Program-made: the position numbers and the translations under genes | NCBI RefSeq assembly: GCF_003285545.1 | Contig: NZ_QLNV01000009.1 | Coordinates: 1 to 64,000, forward strand | From: Sinomicrobium soli | GTDB taxonomy: Bacteria > Bacteroidota > Bacteroidia > Flavobacteriales > Flavobacteriaceae | Length of the DNA stretch: 64,000 bases | Direction of reading: 5' to 3' | The notes under the pieces: generated by a model | What the model was told of the DNA's origin: nothing | The model's input: only the letters and a program-made list of their open reading frames with translations | Database searches by the model: none | Part shown: in pieces, positions 25,468 through 33,888 of the stretch | How positions within the stretch are numbered: position 1 is the stretch's first letter | Layout: every line of letters begins with the position of its first letter

Positions 25468-27402
25468 ATGAATATCATATACCGAATAAATATCTTAATA
25501 ACCATACTCTGCCTGGCAGCTTGTACGGACGGAAAAGAACGGAAAACCGGAGAAGGAAAGCATATCGGTAATCTTTATGTGTCAGGGGCCCAACCTGCTG
25601 CCGGAGACGAAATCCGGCTGCGCTATCAGGACAATCCCCGGGATACCTCCCGGACAGAAACAACAGTAAATTATATCGTAGGCAAAAAAATATACGCCAG
25701 CGATATCGACATGACAACAGATTCTCTGGGAGTCATGAAAGGCCAAATCCGTATTCCCGATACGGCGCAGGCCATCAGCTTTAATTTCAGGAAGCACGGA
25801 ATTTACGATAACAACCGGAAAAGGGGATACATACTTCCGGTGTATGACAAAAACGGAACATACGTGCCCGGTGCAGCAGCAGCCATCGCCAGCTATGTTA
25901 CCCTTTACGGGGAAAGATATGGTATAAGAATGGAAGCCGATTCTGTTATTGCATTGCTGGAAGCCGATCTGCGAAACTATCCCCGTCTTAAAAGCACCTA
26001 CATGGTTACGTATGCAAGGCTGTTGGCAGAAAAAGACAGGAAGGCCGGAACAGATTACGCCATGAAGCAGGTGCAAGCGTATCAGAATAAGGAAAGTCTG
26101 GATTATCAGGATTACGACAACCTGTACCGCCTGTATGCGTTGCTGAATATAGGCAAGGAACAACTGGATTCCCTTCGTACGCTGATAATGGATAAGTTTC
26201 CTTCTTCTCAACTCTCCCTCTTTAAATACAAGTCACGGTTTTTTAAAGCATCTTCAATAGCCGGAAAACTGGCCATCCTGAACGAACTGGATAGCATGCA
26301 TGTCCGGGATGAAGATACCAGAGATTACATGGTGATGCAAATTGCCGAATCTTATGCCCGGGAAGGAAACTGGACAAAATTTATGGAATACGGCAGTATG
26401 GTGCGCAACAAACTTTCACAGGCCCAGTTATACAATTCCAATGCATGGACCCTGGCAAATACCGGAAAAGATCTCGAACGATCTGCCGGCTTGTCCCGCA
26501 AATCCATTGCGATCATAAAGGAAGACGAAATGACATTGGCATCCAGACCCGGTTATCTTTCCCGGAAACAATATGCACATGAGCTGGAGGTCAACCGGGC
26601 CAATTTTATGGATACTTATGCCTATATCTTGTACCGGAAGGGAGATATCCGACGGGCCCTGGATGTTCAGGAGCAGGTCGTTGCCATGTATACCGGCCAG
26701 GAGCAGAATGCCCATCATATCCAATACCTTATGGAAACCGGTGATTTTGTGCGGGCAAGAGAATTTTCTGAGAAATACATCGAAGAACAGCAGGCAGGAG
26801 ATCAGATCAGAACATACCTGGAAGAAGCCTACCGGAAAACCGAAAATACCGACAAAGGGTATGAAAGGTATCTGGCAGGTATCGAAGCTCGGGCCAGAAA
26901 GCACGGTATGAAGGAATTCCGTTATCATATGACAGAAGAGAACGCGCCGGACTTTAGTCTCATGGACATGGAAGGGAACACCGTAAGCCTGAAATCCATG
27001 AAAGGAAAGATTGTTATTCTCGATTTCTGGGCCACCTGGTGCGGGCCGTGTAAGGAATCCTTTCCCGGAATGGAAAAGGCCGTAGCACATTACCGGGACA
27101 ACTCCGATGTAGTATTCCTTTTTGTAAATACTTTTGAAGCCGAAAAAAACAGAAAAGAAAGGGCAGAGGCATTTATAGCGCAACACCGGTATCCCTTCCG
27201 GGTCTTGTATGACACAGGAAAGAAGAATGGTGCCACGGCCACGAGTTACGGTGTAACGGGTATACCGACTAAAATAGTCATAGGCCCCCGGGGAAAGATT
27301 AGGTTCCGAATGGTGGGATATGACGGAGACATAGCCCGGATGATGGAGGAGATCGGTTACGCCGTCGATATCCTGGAGAAGCAAAAAAGCAAGGCATCCT
27401 GA
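25468..27402 (+). CDS. TlpA-like thioredoxin-domain lipoprotein with long helical N-terminal region, locus B
   Basis: This 644-residue protein starts with a lipoprotein signal (LCLAAC). Residues about 30-150 are a beta-rich domain (NLYVSGAQPAAGDEIRLRY). Residues about 160-490 are helical and repeat-like (many AxxYAxxGNW- and tandem-helix patterns), perhaps TPR-like. The C-terminal thioredoxin domain (about 490-635) begins APDFSLMDMEGNTVSLKSM and carries WCGPC at Cys525/Cys528 and the cis-Pro segment VTGIPTKIVIGPRGKI. It is 30 nt after SusD and closes locus B. It probably handles disulfides of the imported substrate. No protease is present in this locus. Confidence 0.88.
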   Translation: MNIIYRINILITILCLAACTDGKERKTGEGKHIGNLYVSGAQPAAGDEIRLRYQDNPRDTSRTETTVNYIVGKKIYASDIDMTTDSLGVMKGQIRIPDTAQAISFNFRKHGIYDNNRKRGYILPVYDKNGTYVPGAAAAIASYVTLYGERYGIRMEADSVIALLEADLRNYPRLKSTYMVTYARLLAEKDRKAGTDYAMKQVQAYQNKESLDYQDYDNLYRLYALLNIGKEQLDSLRTLIMDKFPSSQLSLFKYKSRFFKASSIAGKLAILNELDSMHVRDEDTRDYMVMQIAESYAREGNWTKFMEYGSMVRNKLSQAQLYNSNAWTLANTGKDLERSAGLSRKSIAIIKEDEMTLASRPGYLSRKQYAHELEVNRANFMDTYAYILYRKGDIRRALDVQEQVVAMYTGQEQNAHHIQYLMETGDFVRAREFSEKYIEEQQAGDQIRTYLEEAYRKTENTDKGYERYLAGIEARARKHGMKEFRYHMTEENAPDFSLMDMEGNTVSLKSMKGKIVILDFWATWCGPCKESFPGMEKAVAHYRDNSDVVFLFVNTFEAEKNRKERAEAFIAQHRYPFRVLYDTGKKNGATATSYGVTGIPTKIVIGPRGKIRFRMVGYDGDIARMMEEIGYAVDILEKQKSKAS

Positions 27403-27619
27403 TCTGAGGTTCCTTTTCTGGCGAGACTTAAAGGGGGCAGGCGGCTATGCCTGTAGTCCTCCCGGACGTAGCTGGTAATATACTATGCTTAAATGGTGAC
27501 ACTGAGTGCCATCGTGGATCATGATGATACTACACGTTGAAACGCATACTAACCCGACGAGGTCGCTTTCTGGGTTTATCACGACGTATTTGAATTGTGA
27601 GGTGGAATACGATCAATCC
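27403..27619. other. gene-free stretch with several small hairpins, function unknown
   Basis: No convincing coding frame. Small inverted repeats follow one another: CAGGC/GCCTG near 27440-27455, CAC/GTG near 27502-27510 within ATGG...CCAT, and AACCC/GGGTT near 27550-27577. This could be the 3' end of the locus B transcript, a structured small RNA, or decayed sequence. I see no U-tract terminator directly after the TlpA gene. Confidence 0.25.
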
Positions 27620-27652
27620 TTGACTACTTTAGTATGATAAAAATAAGTTTTG
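27620..27652 (+). promoter_or_regulatory. promoter of the double-glycine peptide gene
   Basis: TTG at 27620-27622 is followed 21 nt later by TAAGTTTTG (27644-27652), a near match to the Bacteroidota TTG-N19-21-TAnnTTTG promoter (one extra base in the -7 element). The peptide start codon lies 25 nt downstream. Confidence 0.5.
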
Positions 27653-27677
27653 TTCACCTATTTAAAATCAGAAAATT

Positions 27678-27833
27678 ATGAATGTAGAGCATTTAAGTGT
27701 AGAAGAATTAAGTGTGAAGGAATCAACGAAGATCAATGGAGGCGGACTGAATTATACCAAAAAGGAACTGGATATGATCTTTCAAGTGGTTATTACTGAC
27801 GAGTTGACTAATTGGTTTGCGTACGCTCCTTGA
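27678..27833 (+). CDS. 51-residue peptide precursor with double-glycine leader (putative bacteriocin or signalling peptide)
   Basis: The frame ATG 27678 to TGA 27831-27833 encodes 51 residues. The first 22 read as a double-glycine leader: EHLSVEELSVKESTKINGG fits the LSxxEL...IxGG pattern recognised by peptidase-containing ABC exporters. Cleavage after GG would release a 29-residue core beginning GLNYTKKELDM and ending WFAYAP, with a hydrophobic centre (MIFQVVI), an aromatic tail and no cysteine. It has its own promoter and terminator, so it is a monocistronic unit. No exporter, modification enzyme or immunity gene is in the flanking 10 kb. Seen: the leader and the transcription signals. Inferred: export and activity. 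Confidence 0.65.
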   Translation: MNVEHLSVEELSVKESTKINGGGLNYTKKELDMIFQVVITDELTNWFAYAP

Positions 27834-27890
27834 AAGAGATTAGTACACTCCTTTTTAACGATAGACTAACGTTTTGGTACAATGATTCAG

Positions 27891-27918
27891 GTGCGGGTAT
27901 TGCCCGCACCTTTTTTTT
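27891..27918 (+). terminator. intrinsic terminator of the double-glycine peptide gene
   Basis: GTGCGGG (27891-27897) pairs with CCCGCAC (27903-27909) around a 5-nt loop and is followed by a run of eight T. It lies 57 nt after the peptide stop codon. Confidence 0.85.
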
Positions 27919-28057
27919 GAAATAGTTTTTGTTACTGATATGCTTTAAACTCCCGGACAACATTCCGGATTTATGTAAAAAATTCCTTTTTATAAACATC
28001 CAATACTTCTGATTGAATACCTGAACCCGGGCCGGTTTAGGCTGCCAATTCCATGAT

Positions 28058-28660
28058 ATGAGCTATAAAAATAAATTTATAGCCCATATAATACTATTGT
28101 TGGAGCCTGTCGGAAATGAGTATTTGCCAAAGAAATTTAGTCGTGTTATAAGTAAAAGCTTTCGCGATTCGACCGTGTTTATCCAGGGCGATACCTCCCG
28201 TCTTTCAGACCGGGAAGTGCTGGGGCTGCACCTGTTCCGTACTAAGGCAAGGTGTATCAATTGTCATAATTCGCCCCTGTTTTCCGATAACAAATTCCAC
28301 AATACCGGGCTTACCTATTACGGCCGTAAGTACGAAGACCTGGGCCGGTATGGGCATACGGGCAAAAAGGAGGATGTCGGTAAGTTCCGTACGGTTACTC
28401 TGCGGGAAGTTGCCCGTACCGCTCCCTATATGCACAACGGGATCTTCCCGCACCTCAGAGGGGTTATCAACCTGTACGACGCCGGAATGCCGCGTCCTGT
28501 ACGCAAACCGCATCAGCAACGCGATTCCCTTTTCCCCGAAACCTCACCCCTGCTGAAAAAACTGCACCTTACCGATGACGAAAAACTCTCATTGCGGGCC
28601 TTTCTCCTTACGCTTACGTCCCGGGCCAGGAGGGAAGCTCCCCCGGGACTGCCGAAATGA
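28058..28660 (+). pseudogene. truncated di-heme cytochrome c peroxidase (MauG/CcpA family), C-terminal part only
   Basis: About 200 codons remain. From residue about 43 the sequence is typical of the C-terminal half of bacterial cytochrome c peroxidases: LSDREVLGLHLFRTKARCINCHNSPLFSD, with one CxxCH heme site (CINCH), then NTGL, and the LREVARTAPYMHNG segment. The N-terminal heme domain and signal peptide are absent. The first 35 residues have no resemblance to the family and no export signal, so heme could not be attached in the periplasm. It is best read as a decayed gene with a fortuitous start. Confidence 0.7.
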
Positions 28661-28713
28661 CCTGGATATGAAGTGAATAATCCGGGAGTTTACCCTTATG
28701 TTTATTTCCGAAA

Positions 28714-28752
28714 AACACGTGTTCGTAATTATGAAATAAACACGTATATTTG
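28714..28752 (+). promoter_or_regulatory. promoter and probable operator of the toxin-antitoxin pair
   Basis: TATATTTG (28745-28752) matches the -7 consensus TAnnTTTG, 16 nt before the antitoxin ATG. The perfect palindrome AACACGTGTT (28714-28723) lies near the -33 region, and AACACGT is repeated at 28739-28745, overlapping the -7 element. Repeated half-sites of this kind suit autorepression by a ribbon-helix-helix antitoxin. Confidence 0.5.
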
Positions 28753-28767
28753 TTGTAAAAAGAAGTC

Positions 28768-29022
28768 ATGAATACTAAGTTGACCCTGACCATGGAAAAA
28801 GAGGTGATCAGAATTGCCAAGGAATATGCCAGAGATAAAGGACAGAGTCTTTCTGAAATGGTTGAAAATTACTTTAAACTGATTACCGTAAACAGAAGGA
28901 AAATTAAGCCTAAGCAGCTTTCGCCCAAGGTTCAAAAACTTCGGGGGATCATCAAAACCGGTGAAAATGTTGACTACAAAAAAATCTTAACCGAAGAATT
29001 GTCAAAAAAATATGGTGTTTAA
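28768..29022 (+). CDS. DUF6364-like antitoxin (ribbon-helix-helix type)
   Basis: This 84-residue protein starts with a basic/hydrophobic strand MNTKLTLTMEKEV followed by two helices (IRIAKEYARDKGQSLSEMVENYF), a ribbon-helix-helix pattern for DNA binding. The Lys-rich C-terminal part should wrap the toxin. Its last 11 bases overlap the start of the PIN-domain gene, which indicates translational coupling. The pair is the common Bacteroidota DUF6364/PIN arrangement. It should bind its own promoter, where AACACGT repeats are seen. Confidence 0.8.
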   Translation: MNTKLTLTMEKEVIRIAKEYARDKGQSLSEMVENYFKLITVNRRKIKPKQLSPKVQKLRGIIKTGENVDYKKILTEELSKKYGV

Positions 29023-29443
29023 ACTGTTTATAGACTCCGATGTTGTTATAGACTTTTTTACGGACAGGAAACCTCATGTCAACCCGGCAAGTGAGCTTTT
29101 TGAACTCAATGAAAAAGGAAGTGTTATTCTGTATTTATCTGCTATCAGCATTAATAATATCTATTATATCGCAAGGAGGTTTTTAGGGCATAAAAAAACG
29201 CTGGAAGTAGTGGAAACACTGACAGAAATAACGGAGATCGTAGGAATCACAAAAAAAGAGATTTTGCAGGCCCTGAAAAATGACTTTTCCGATTACGAAG
29301 ATTCCATACAGTATTCGTCGGCTTCAACCATTAAGGGACTGGATGCAATAATAACCAGGAACATCAGGGATTACAGGAAATCGGATATCGCGGTAATGAC
29401 TCCCCTCAGTTTTTTAAAGATGAAGGATAAGATCGATGGTTAA
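29012..29443 (+). CDS. PIN-domain toxin (VapC-like ribonuclease)
   Basis: This 143-residue protein has the PIN fold. The N-terminal acidic residues sit in LFIDSDVVIDFF (Asp8, Asp10, Asp14), a further Asp/Glu cluster sits in NDFSDYEDSIQYSSA, and the final conserved segment is GLDAIITRNIRDYRKS. These are the positions that bind Mg2+ in VapC-type RNases. The ATG at 29012 overlaps the antitoxin; a GTG at 29015 is an alternative. It is expected to cleave RNA and to be neutralised by the upstream antitoxin. Confidence 0.82.
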   Translation: MVFKLFIDSDVVIDFFTDRKPHVNPASELFELNEKGSVILYLSAISINNIYYIARRFLGHKKTLEVVETLTEITEIVGITKKEILQALKNDFSDYEDSIQYSSASTIKGLDAIITRNIRDYRKSDIAVMTPLSFLKMKDKIDG

Positions 29444-29464
29444 ACCGAGAGTAAAAACAACACC

Positions 29465-30511
29465 ATGGAAGAACCGGTAGGTATAAAACAGATCGCTCAG
29501 ATGGCCAATGTATCTATTGGCACGGTAGACCGGGTGCTGCACCGCCGGGAAGGGGTGTCCAGGCATACCCGTGAGCGGGTGGAAGCGGTGATCAGAAAAA
29601 CCGGGTACAAGAAAAACACGGCGGCCAGCCGGTTGCGGCTGGGGGCGCATAAAAAGATCAGGATAGCAGTGCTGATCCCGGAGGTGACCAATAACTGGGG
29701 ATACTGGGAACTGCCCAAATGCGGCGTGGAAAAAGCGGTGGAGGACTTGCACGACCTGGGAGTAAGGGTCTCCTATTATTACTTTTCAGATCCTGTTTCT
29801 TTTACGAAAAAAAGCGAGCAGATCCTCGGCAAGGAGTTCGACGGTATTGTTACGGCCCCCTTTTTTGCCGAAGAAAGCAAGGCACTGCTCGAAAATTGCA
29901 GCGACAGGAATACCCCGGTGGTCCTGCTCGATACCCGGGTGGCCCTCGAAGGGGCAAATTTTATATGCCAGGATGCCCACAGGGCCGGTATGGTAGCGGG
30001 AAGACTGTTGTACGGACTTGCCGGGGAAAACGGGCTCTATATCGTGGTAAACCTGGTCAATGCCGGGGGATTGCATGAAAATAACCGGCAGCGAGAACAG
30101 GGGTTCAGGGCATTTTTCGATACTGACCTTCCCGGGAAGAATGTTGAAATCCACACGGTAGACTACCCCCTGGACAGGCCTTTTGACATATCCCCGGAAA
30201 TCGGGAAATGGTTGAAGGATAAAAGGGCAAAAGGAGTGTTTGTCACTAATTCAAGGGCCTATGTTATTCCCGGAATACTCCGCAAGTACCATGTGGATAA
30301 TGTGCATATCGTGGGCTTTGACCTGAACCGGGAGAACCTGGAATGCCTCAGGAACCGCGATATTTTCTTTCTCATTAACCAGAAACCCGAAGAACAGGGA
30401 TATCTCGCGGTTCGCGGACTTTTCCGGTATCTCACCGAAAAGGATGCTTCCGGGCTACAGGCCGATATTCCCGTGGAAATAGTAGTACGGGAAAACCTTT
30501 TTACCGTATAG
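29465..30511 (+). CDS. LacI-family transcriptional regulator
   Basis: This 348-residue repressor or activator has an N-terminal HTH (about residues 5-27, GIKQIAQMANVSIGTVDRVLH) with the hinge helix after it, then a periplasmic-binding-protein-like sensor domain (about 65-345, RIAVLIPEVTNNWGYWELPKCG through VEIVVREN). The 'substrate-binding' type with WELPKCGVEKAV resembles sensors of sugars or small ligands. It lies 21 nt after the PIN gene and 329 nt before a SusC gene without its own sigma factor, so it probably controls that transporter. A palindrome in the gap is a candidate operator. Confidence 0.9.
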   Translation: MEEPVGIKQIAQMANVSIGTVDRVLHRREGVSRHTRERVEAVIRKTGYKKNTAASRLRLGAHKKIRIAVLIPEVTNNWGYWELPKCGVEKAVEDLHDLGVRVSYYYFSDPVSFTKKSEQILGKEFDGIVTAPFFAEESKALLENCSDRNTPVVLLDTRVALEGANFICQDAHRAGMVAGRLLYGLAGENGLYIVVNLVNAGGLHENNRQREQGFRAFFDTDLPGKNVEIHTVDYPLDRPFDISPEIGKWLKDKRAKGVFVTNSRAYVIPGILRKYHVDNVHIVGFDLNRENLECLRNRDIFFLINQKPEEQGYLAVRGLFRYLTEKDASGLQADIPVEIVVRENLFTV

Positions 30512-30678
30512 GAACGCACCGGGAACCAACCTTGTTTGTTCCGGAATCCGTGACCCTTCAAATCCGTTAATAGCACAGTCTGCCCGGTATATCCGGCAAC
30601 ATGGCATCGCCCCTGCTTTGTCATTCATCTTTTCCGGCTTGTTATTGATCTAAAAATTTTTGAAATATTAAAATGATT

Positions 30679-30705
30679 GCTAAAATTTAGCTCATAGGTT
30701 TTAGC
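30679..30705 (+). promoter_or_regulatory. candidate LacI-type operator upstream of the SusC gene
   Basis: GCTAAAATTTAGC (30679-30691) is a perfect 6+1+6 palindrome, and the half-site TTTAGC recurs at 30700-30705. It lies between the regulator gene and the SusC it probably controls. No other gene or terminator was seen in the 328-nt gap 30512-30839. Confidence 0.45.
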
Positions 30706-30839
30706 ACTGCCTCAATAACTTTTATCTACTCTCACCGTTTTTTAAGGATTTTATAATTGTGTATCTGCCGGACAGACAACTTCGGGAATAAGGTGTGGTA
30801 TGTCTGAAAATTTCCGGGAGGTGTAAGAACTAAACTCAA

Positions 30840-33800
30840 ATGACTATGCTGAAAAAACAATTACTACTGATGTGGGCATGCGGGCTGTGTGGCCTGAATG
30901 TTCTCCTGGCACAGGAAAAAACGGTGACAGGTATAGTTACGGACGGGGCCGACAAGGCCCCTCTCCCGGGGGCCAATGTGGTGGTAAAGGGGAGTACCAC
31001 CGGAACTGCTACCGATTTTGACGGAAATTATACCCTGAATGTACCCGAAGGTGCAGTGCTCGTGTTTTCCGCCCTGGGGTACAAAACCCAGGAAATTGCT
31101 GTCGAGGGAAGGGAACAGGTAGACGTTTCGCTGAATTCCGATACCGAACAGCTGGAAGGAGTTGTGGTAACAGCTCTCGGGATAAGGCGGGAGAAAAAGG
31201 CACTTACCTATGCTTCACAGGAGGTGGGCTCGGAAGAACTGACCCGGATCAAGGAAGTAAATCCGTTGAACAGTATGGCCGGGAAGGCTGCCGGGGTGGT
31301 GATCAACAGGAGTTCTGCAGGTGCCGGAGGATCGGTAAAGGTGGTGCTGCGGGGAAATTCGTCCACACGTAGTAACCAGCCCCTGTACGTCATCGACGGG
31401 GTCCCCATGCTGAATACCCCCGATGAAGGTCGCGGGGCAGAGGGCGTTTTCGGGGGGACGGGGGATACCGGCGACGCACTGTCCATGCTGAATCCTGATG
31501 ATATAGAAAATATTTCCGTACTCCGGGGAGCTTCTGCAGCGGCATTATACGGTAGCCAGGGAGCCAACGGGGTAATACTTATCACTACGAAATCCGGAAA
31601 GGACGGGAGAACAACAGTTACGGTATCCTCCAATACGACTTTTGACAAGGCTGTGAACCTTCCCAGGACACAGTATTCCTATACAGCTATGGACGAAGAG
31701 GGAAATGCAGGCTCCCAGTCCTGGGGCGTAAAAGGGAATTCCCCTGATCATATGAAAGGTTTTTTCAATACCGGGGTCACCTCCATCAATTCGGTGTCCA
31801 TGTCGGCAGGTACCGAAAAGGCCCAGACCTATTTCTCTTATTCCTATACCGATGTAAAGGGGATAGTCCCTACCAACGAATTGCAGAAACATACCTTTAA
31901 TTTCAGGGAAACCGCCGAGTTTTTCGAGGGAAAGCTGAAGGCTGATGCCAATATCACACTTTCCGACCAGGGAGTGGCCAACCGCCCGGTAGCGGGTTTT
32001 TACTACAATCCCATAAATGGAGCCTATCTTTTTCCGAGGGGGCTGAATTATAACAGCTATAAGGAGAATTATGCGGTCTTTGACGAGAGCAGGAACCTGT
32101 ATACGCAAAACTGGCCACAGCTGGAAAATGAACAGCAAAACCCGTACTGGATACTGAACCGGAACAGGTCTGAAGAAGATAACCAGAGGCTGGTTGCCGC
32201 GATAAAGCTGGACTACCGGGCCACCGACTGGCTTACTGTTAAATCCCGGATGAGCTATGACCGGCTGTTCAACACCTTCGAACGCAAGATATACGCAGGA
32301 ACCCTCGGGGTACTGGGCGGAGAATTCGGAGCCTATAATTACAGCGAAAACACCAATACCCAGCTGTATGCCGATATTATTGCCGTAGCCAATGCCACTG
32401 CGGGAGATTTTGACGTCAGCGCTACCGTGGGGTCCAGCGTTACGCGCTATACTTTCGGGCAGGGGGTGTCTTTTGCCGGGACCCTGAAATACGCAAACCT
32501 TTTCAATGTGGATAATTACCTGAACCCTGCCGGGACATTCCATAGGAAAACTGATGCGAGAAAAGAAATACAGTCGGTCTTCTCCAGTGTAAACGTCGGC
32601 TTTAAAGGCATGGTATACCTCGATGTTACCGCGCGTAATGACTGGTCTTCCACCCTGGTAAATTCAGGGGGTAATATATCCTATTTTTATCCGTCGGTCG
32701 GACTTACGGGAGTGTTGAGCGAGATGTTTACCATGCCGGATTTTGTCAGTTTCCTGAAGCTGAGAGGGTCGTATTCCGAAGTGGGGAATGACATTCCCGC
32801 CTTTGTGACCACACCGGTACAGACCATTACGGCAGGGGTATCCTCCTTTCCGGAAAAGGGATTACTCGACGGAGAACCGTTAAAACCGGAACGGCAGAAA
32901 TCGCATGAATTCGGACTGGAAGCCCGGTTTTTTAACAGCAGGCTCAACCTCGATGTCACCTACTATAAATCGAATACCGTAAACCAGTATTTTGAGATAG
33001 AGGCACCGTCTACCAACCCCAACGGCTTTACCTATTTCGCCGTCAATGCAGGGGATATCCAGAACAAGGGATACGAGATATCCCTCGGGGGAAAGCCTGT
33101 GGAAGGAGAGGAGTTCGGCTGGGATACGCAATTCAACTTTGCCTCTAATGAGAATACGGTAAAGAACATACATCCCAAATTAAACGGAAGGGCTAATATA
33201 TCCACATCCGACACCTATCGCTATGCTATTGTAGAGGGAAGGCCTTACGGGGTCATAGAGAGCAAGACCTTTGTGGAAGATGAGCAGGGAAGGATAATAC
33301 TCAACCCTGACGGAACACCGAAAATAAGTGATGATTACAGCGAGGTGGGAAATGCCAATCCGGACTGGACGCTGGGGTGGAACAACCAGTTCCGGTTTAA
33401 GAACCTTACTCTTAATTTCCTGGTAGATGCCCGCGTAGGAGGTGAGGTCATGAGCCTTACGGAAGCCTACCTGGACCAGTACGGGGTGTCGCAGCGCAGT
33501 GCCCGGGCCAGGGATAATGGCGGGGTACGGGTCGATGCGGTTATGGAAGATGGTACCCCGGTGTCGCAGATCGATGCCAGAACCTATTACAATACCATAG
33601 GCGGAAGAAACGGGGTAGGGGCCAATTATGTGTATGATGCTACCAATGTGCTGATGCGTGAGATAGGGCTGGGATATACCTTTGATATGCCCGAAGACCA
33701 TTTTATCAGGTCGCTTAAGATTTCCGCCATAGCGAGGAACCTTTTCTTTTTCTATAAGGAGGCTCCTTTCGATCCCAATATCACCCTGAATACGGGCAAT

Positions 33801-33875
33801 AAATTCCAGGGTATAGAATTGTTTTCGGTGCCCAATACCAGGAGTATAGGGGTCAACTTCAACATAATATTCTAA
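30840..33875 (+). CDS. SusC/RagA-type TonB-dependent outer-membrane transporter without STN domain
   Basis: This 1011-residue protein has a signal peptide ending NVLLAQ (about residue 25), directly followed by a carboxypeptidase-regulatory-like domain (about 28-100, GADKAPLPGANVVVKGSTTGT) and a plug (about 115-250, VVLRGNSSTRS, VLRGASAAALYGSQGANGVILI). The barrel ends in GVNFNIIF. There is no STN domain and no sigma/FecR pair, so control is likely through the upstream LacI-type regulator. The SusD partner follows 13 nt later. No enzyme gene is linked, so the substrate is unknown. Confidence 0.95.
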   Translation: MTMLKKQLLLMWACGLCGLNVLLAQEKTVTGIVTDGADKAPLPGANVVVKGSTTGTATDFDGNYTLNVPEGAVLVFSALGYKTQEIAVEGREQVDVSLNSDTEQLEGVVVTALGIRREKKALTYASQEVGSEELTRIKEVNPLNSMAGKAAGVVINRSSAGAGGSVKVVLRGNSSTRSNQPLYVIDGVPMLNTPDEGRGAEGVFGGTGDTGDALSMLNPDDIENISVLRGASAAALYGSQGANGVILITTKSGKDGRTTVTVSSNTTFDKAVNLPRTQYSYTAMDEEGNAGSQSWGVKGNSPDHMKGFFNTGVTSINSVSMSAGTEKAQTYFSYSYTDVKGIVPTNELQKHTFNFRETAEFFEGKLKADANITLSDQGVANRPVAGFYYNPINGAYLFPRGLNYNSYKENYAVFDESRNLYTQNWPQLENEQQNPYWILNRNRSEEDNQRLVAAIKLDYRATDWLTVKSRMSYDRLFNTFERKIYAGTLGVLGGEFGAYNYSENTNTQLYADIIAVANATAGDFDVSATVGSSVTRYTFGQGVSFAGTLKYANLFNVDNYLNPAGTFHRKTDARKEIQSVFSSVNVGFKGMVYLDVTARNDWSSTLVNSGGNISYFYPSVGLTGVLSEMFTMPDFVSFLKLRGSYSEVGNDIPAFVTTPVQTITAGVSSFPEKGLLDGEPLKPERQKSHEFGLEARFFNSRLNLDVTYYKSNTVNQYFEIEAPSTNPNGFTYFAVNAGDIQNKGYEISLGGKPVEGEEFGWDTQFNFASNENTVKNIHPKLNGRANISTSDTYRYAIVEGRPYGVIESKTFVEDEQGRIILNPDGTPKISDDYSEVGNANPDWTLGWNNQFRFKNLTLNFLVDARVGGEVMSLTEAYLDQYGVSQRSARARDNGGVRVDAVMEDGTPVSQIDARTYYNTIGGRNGVGANYVYDATNVLMREIGLGYTFDMPEDHFIRSLKISAIARNLFFFYKEAPFDPNITLNTGNKFQGIELFSVPNTRSIGVNFNIIF

Positions 33876-33888
33876 AAAGAGACAAGCG

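Noticed and set aside
27430-27475. GGCAGGCGGCTATGCCTG-type stretch that resembles the 5' domain of SRP RNA
   Set aside because: The conserved SRP helix with GGAA and AGCAG motifs is absent, so the resemblance is probably fortuitous.
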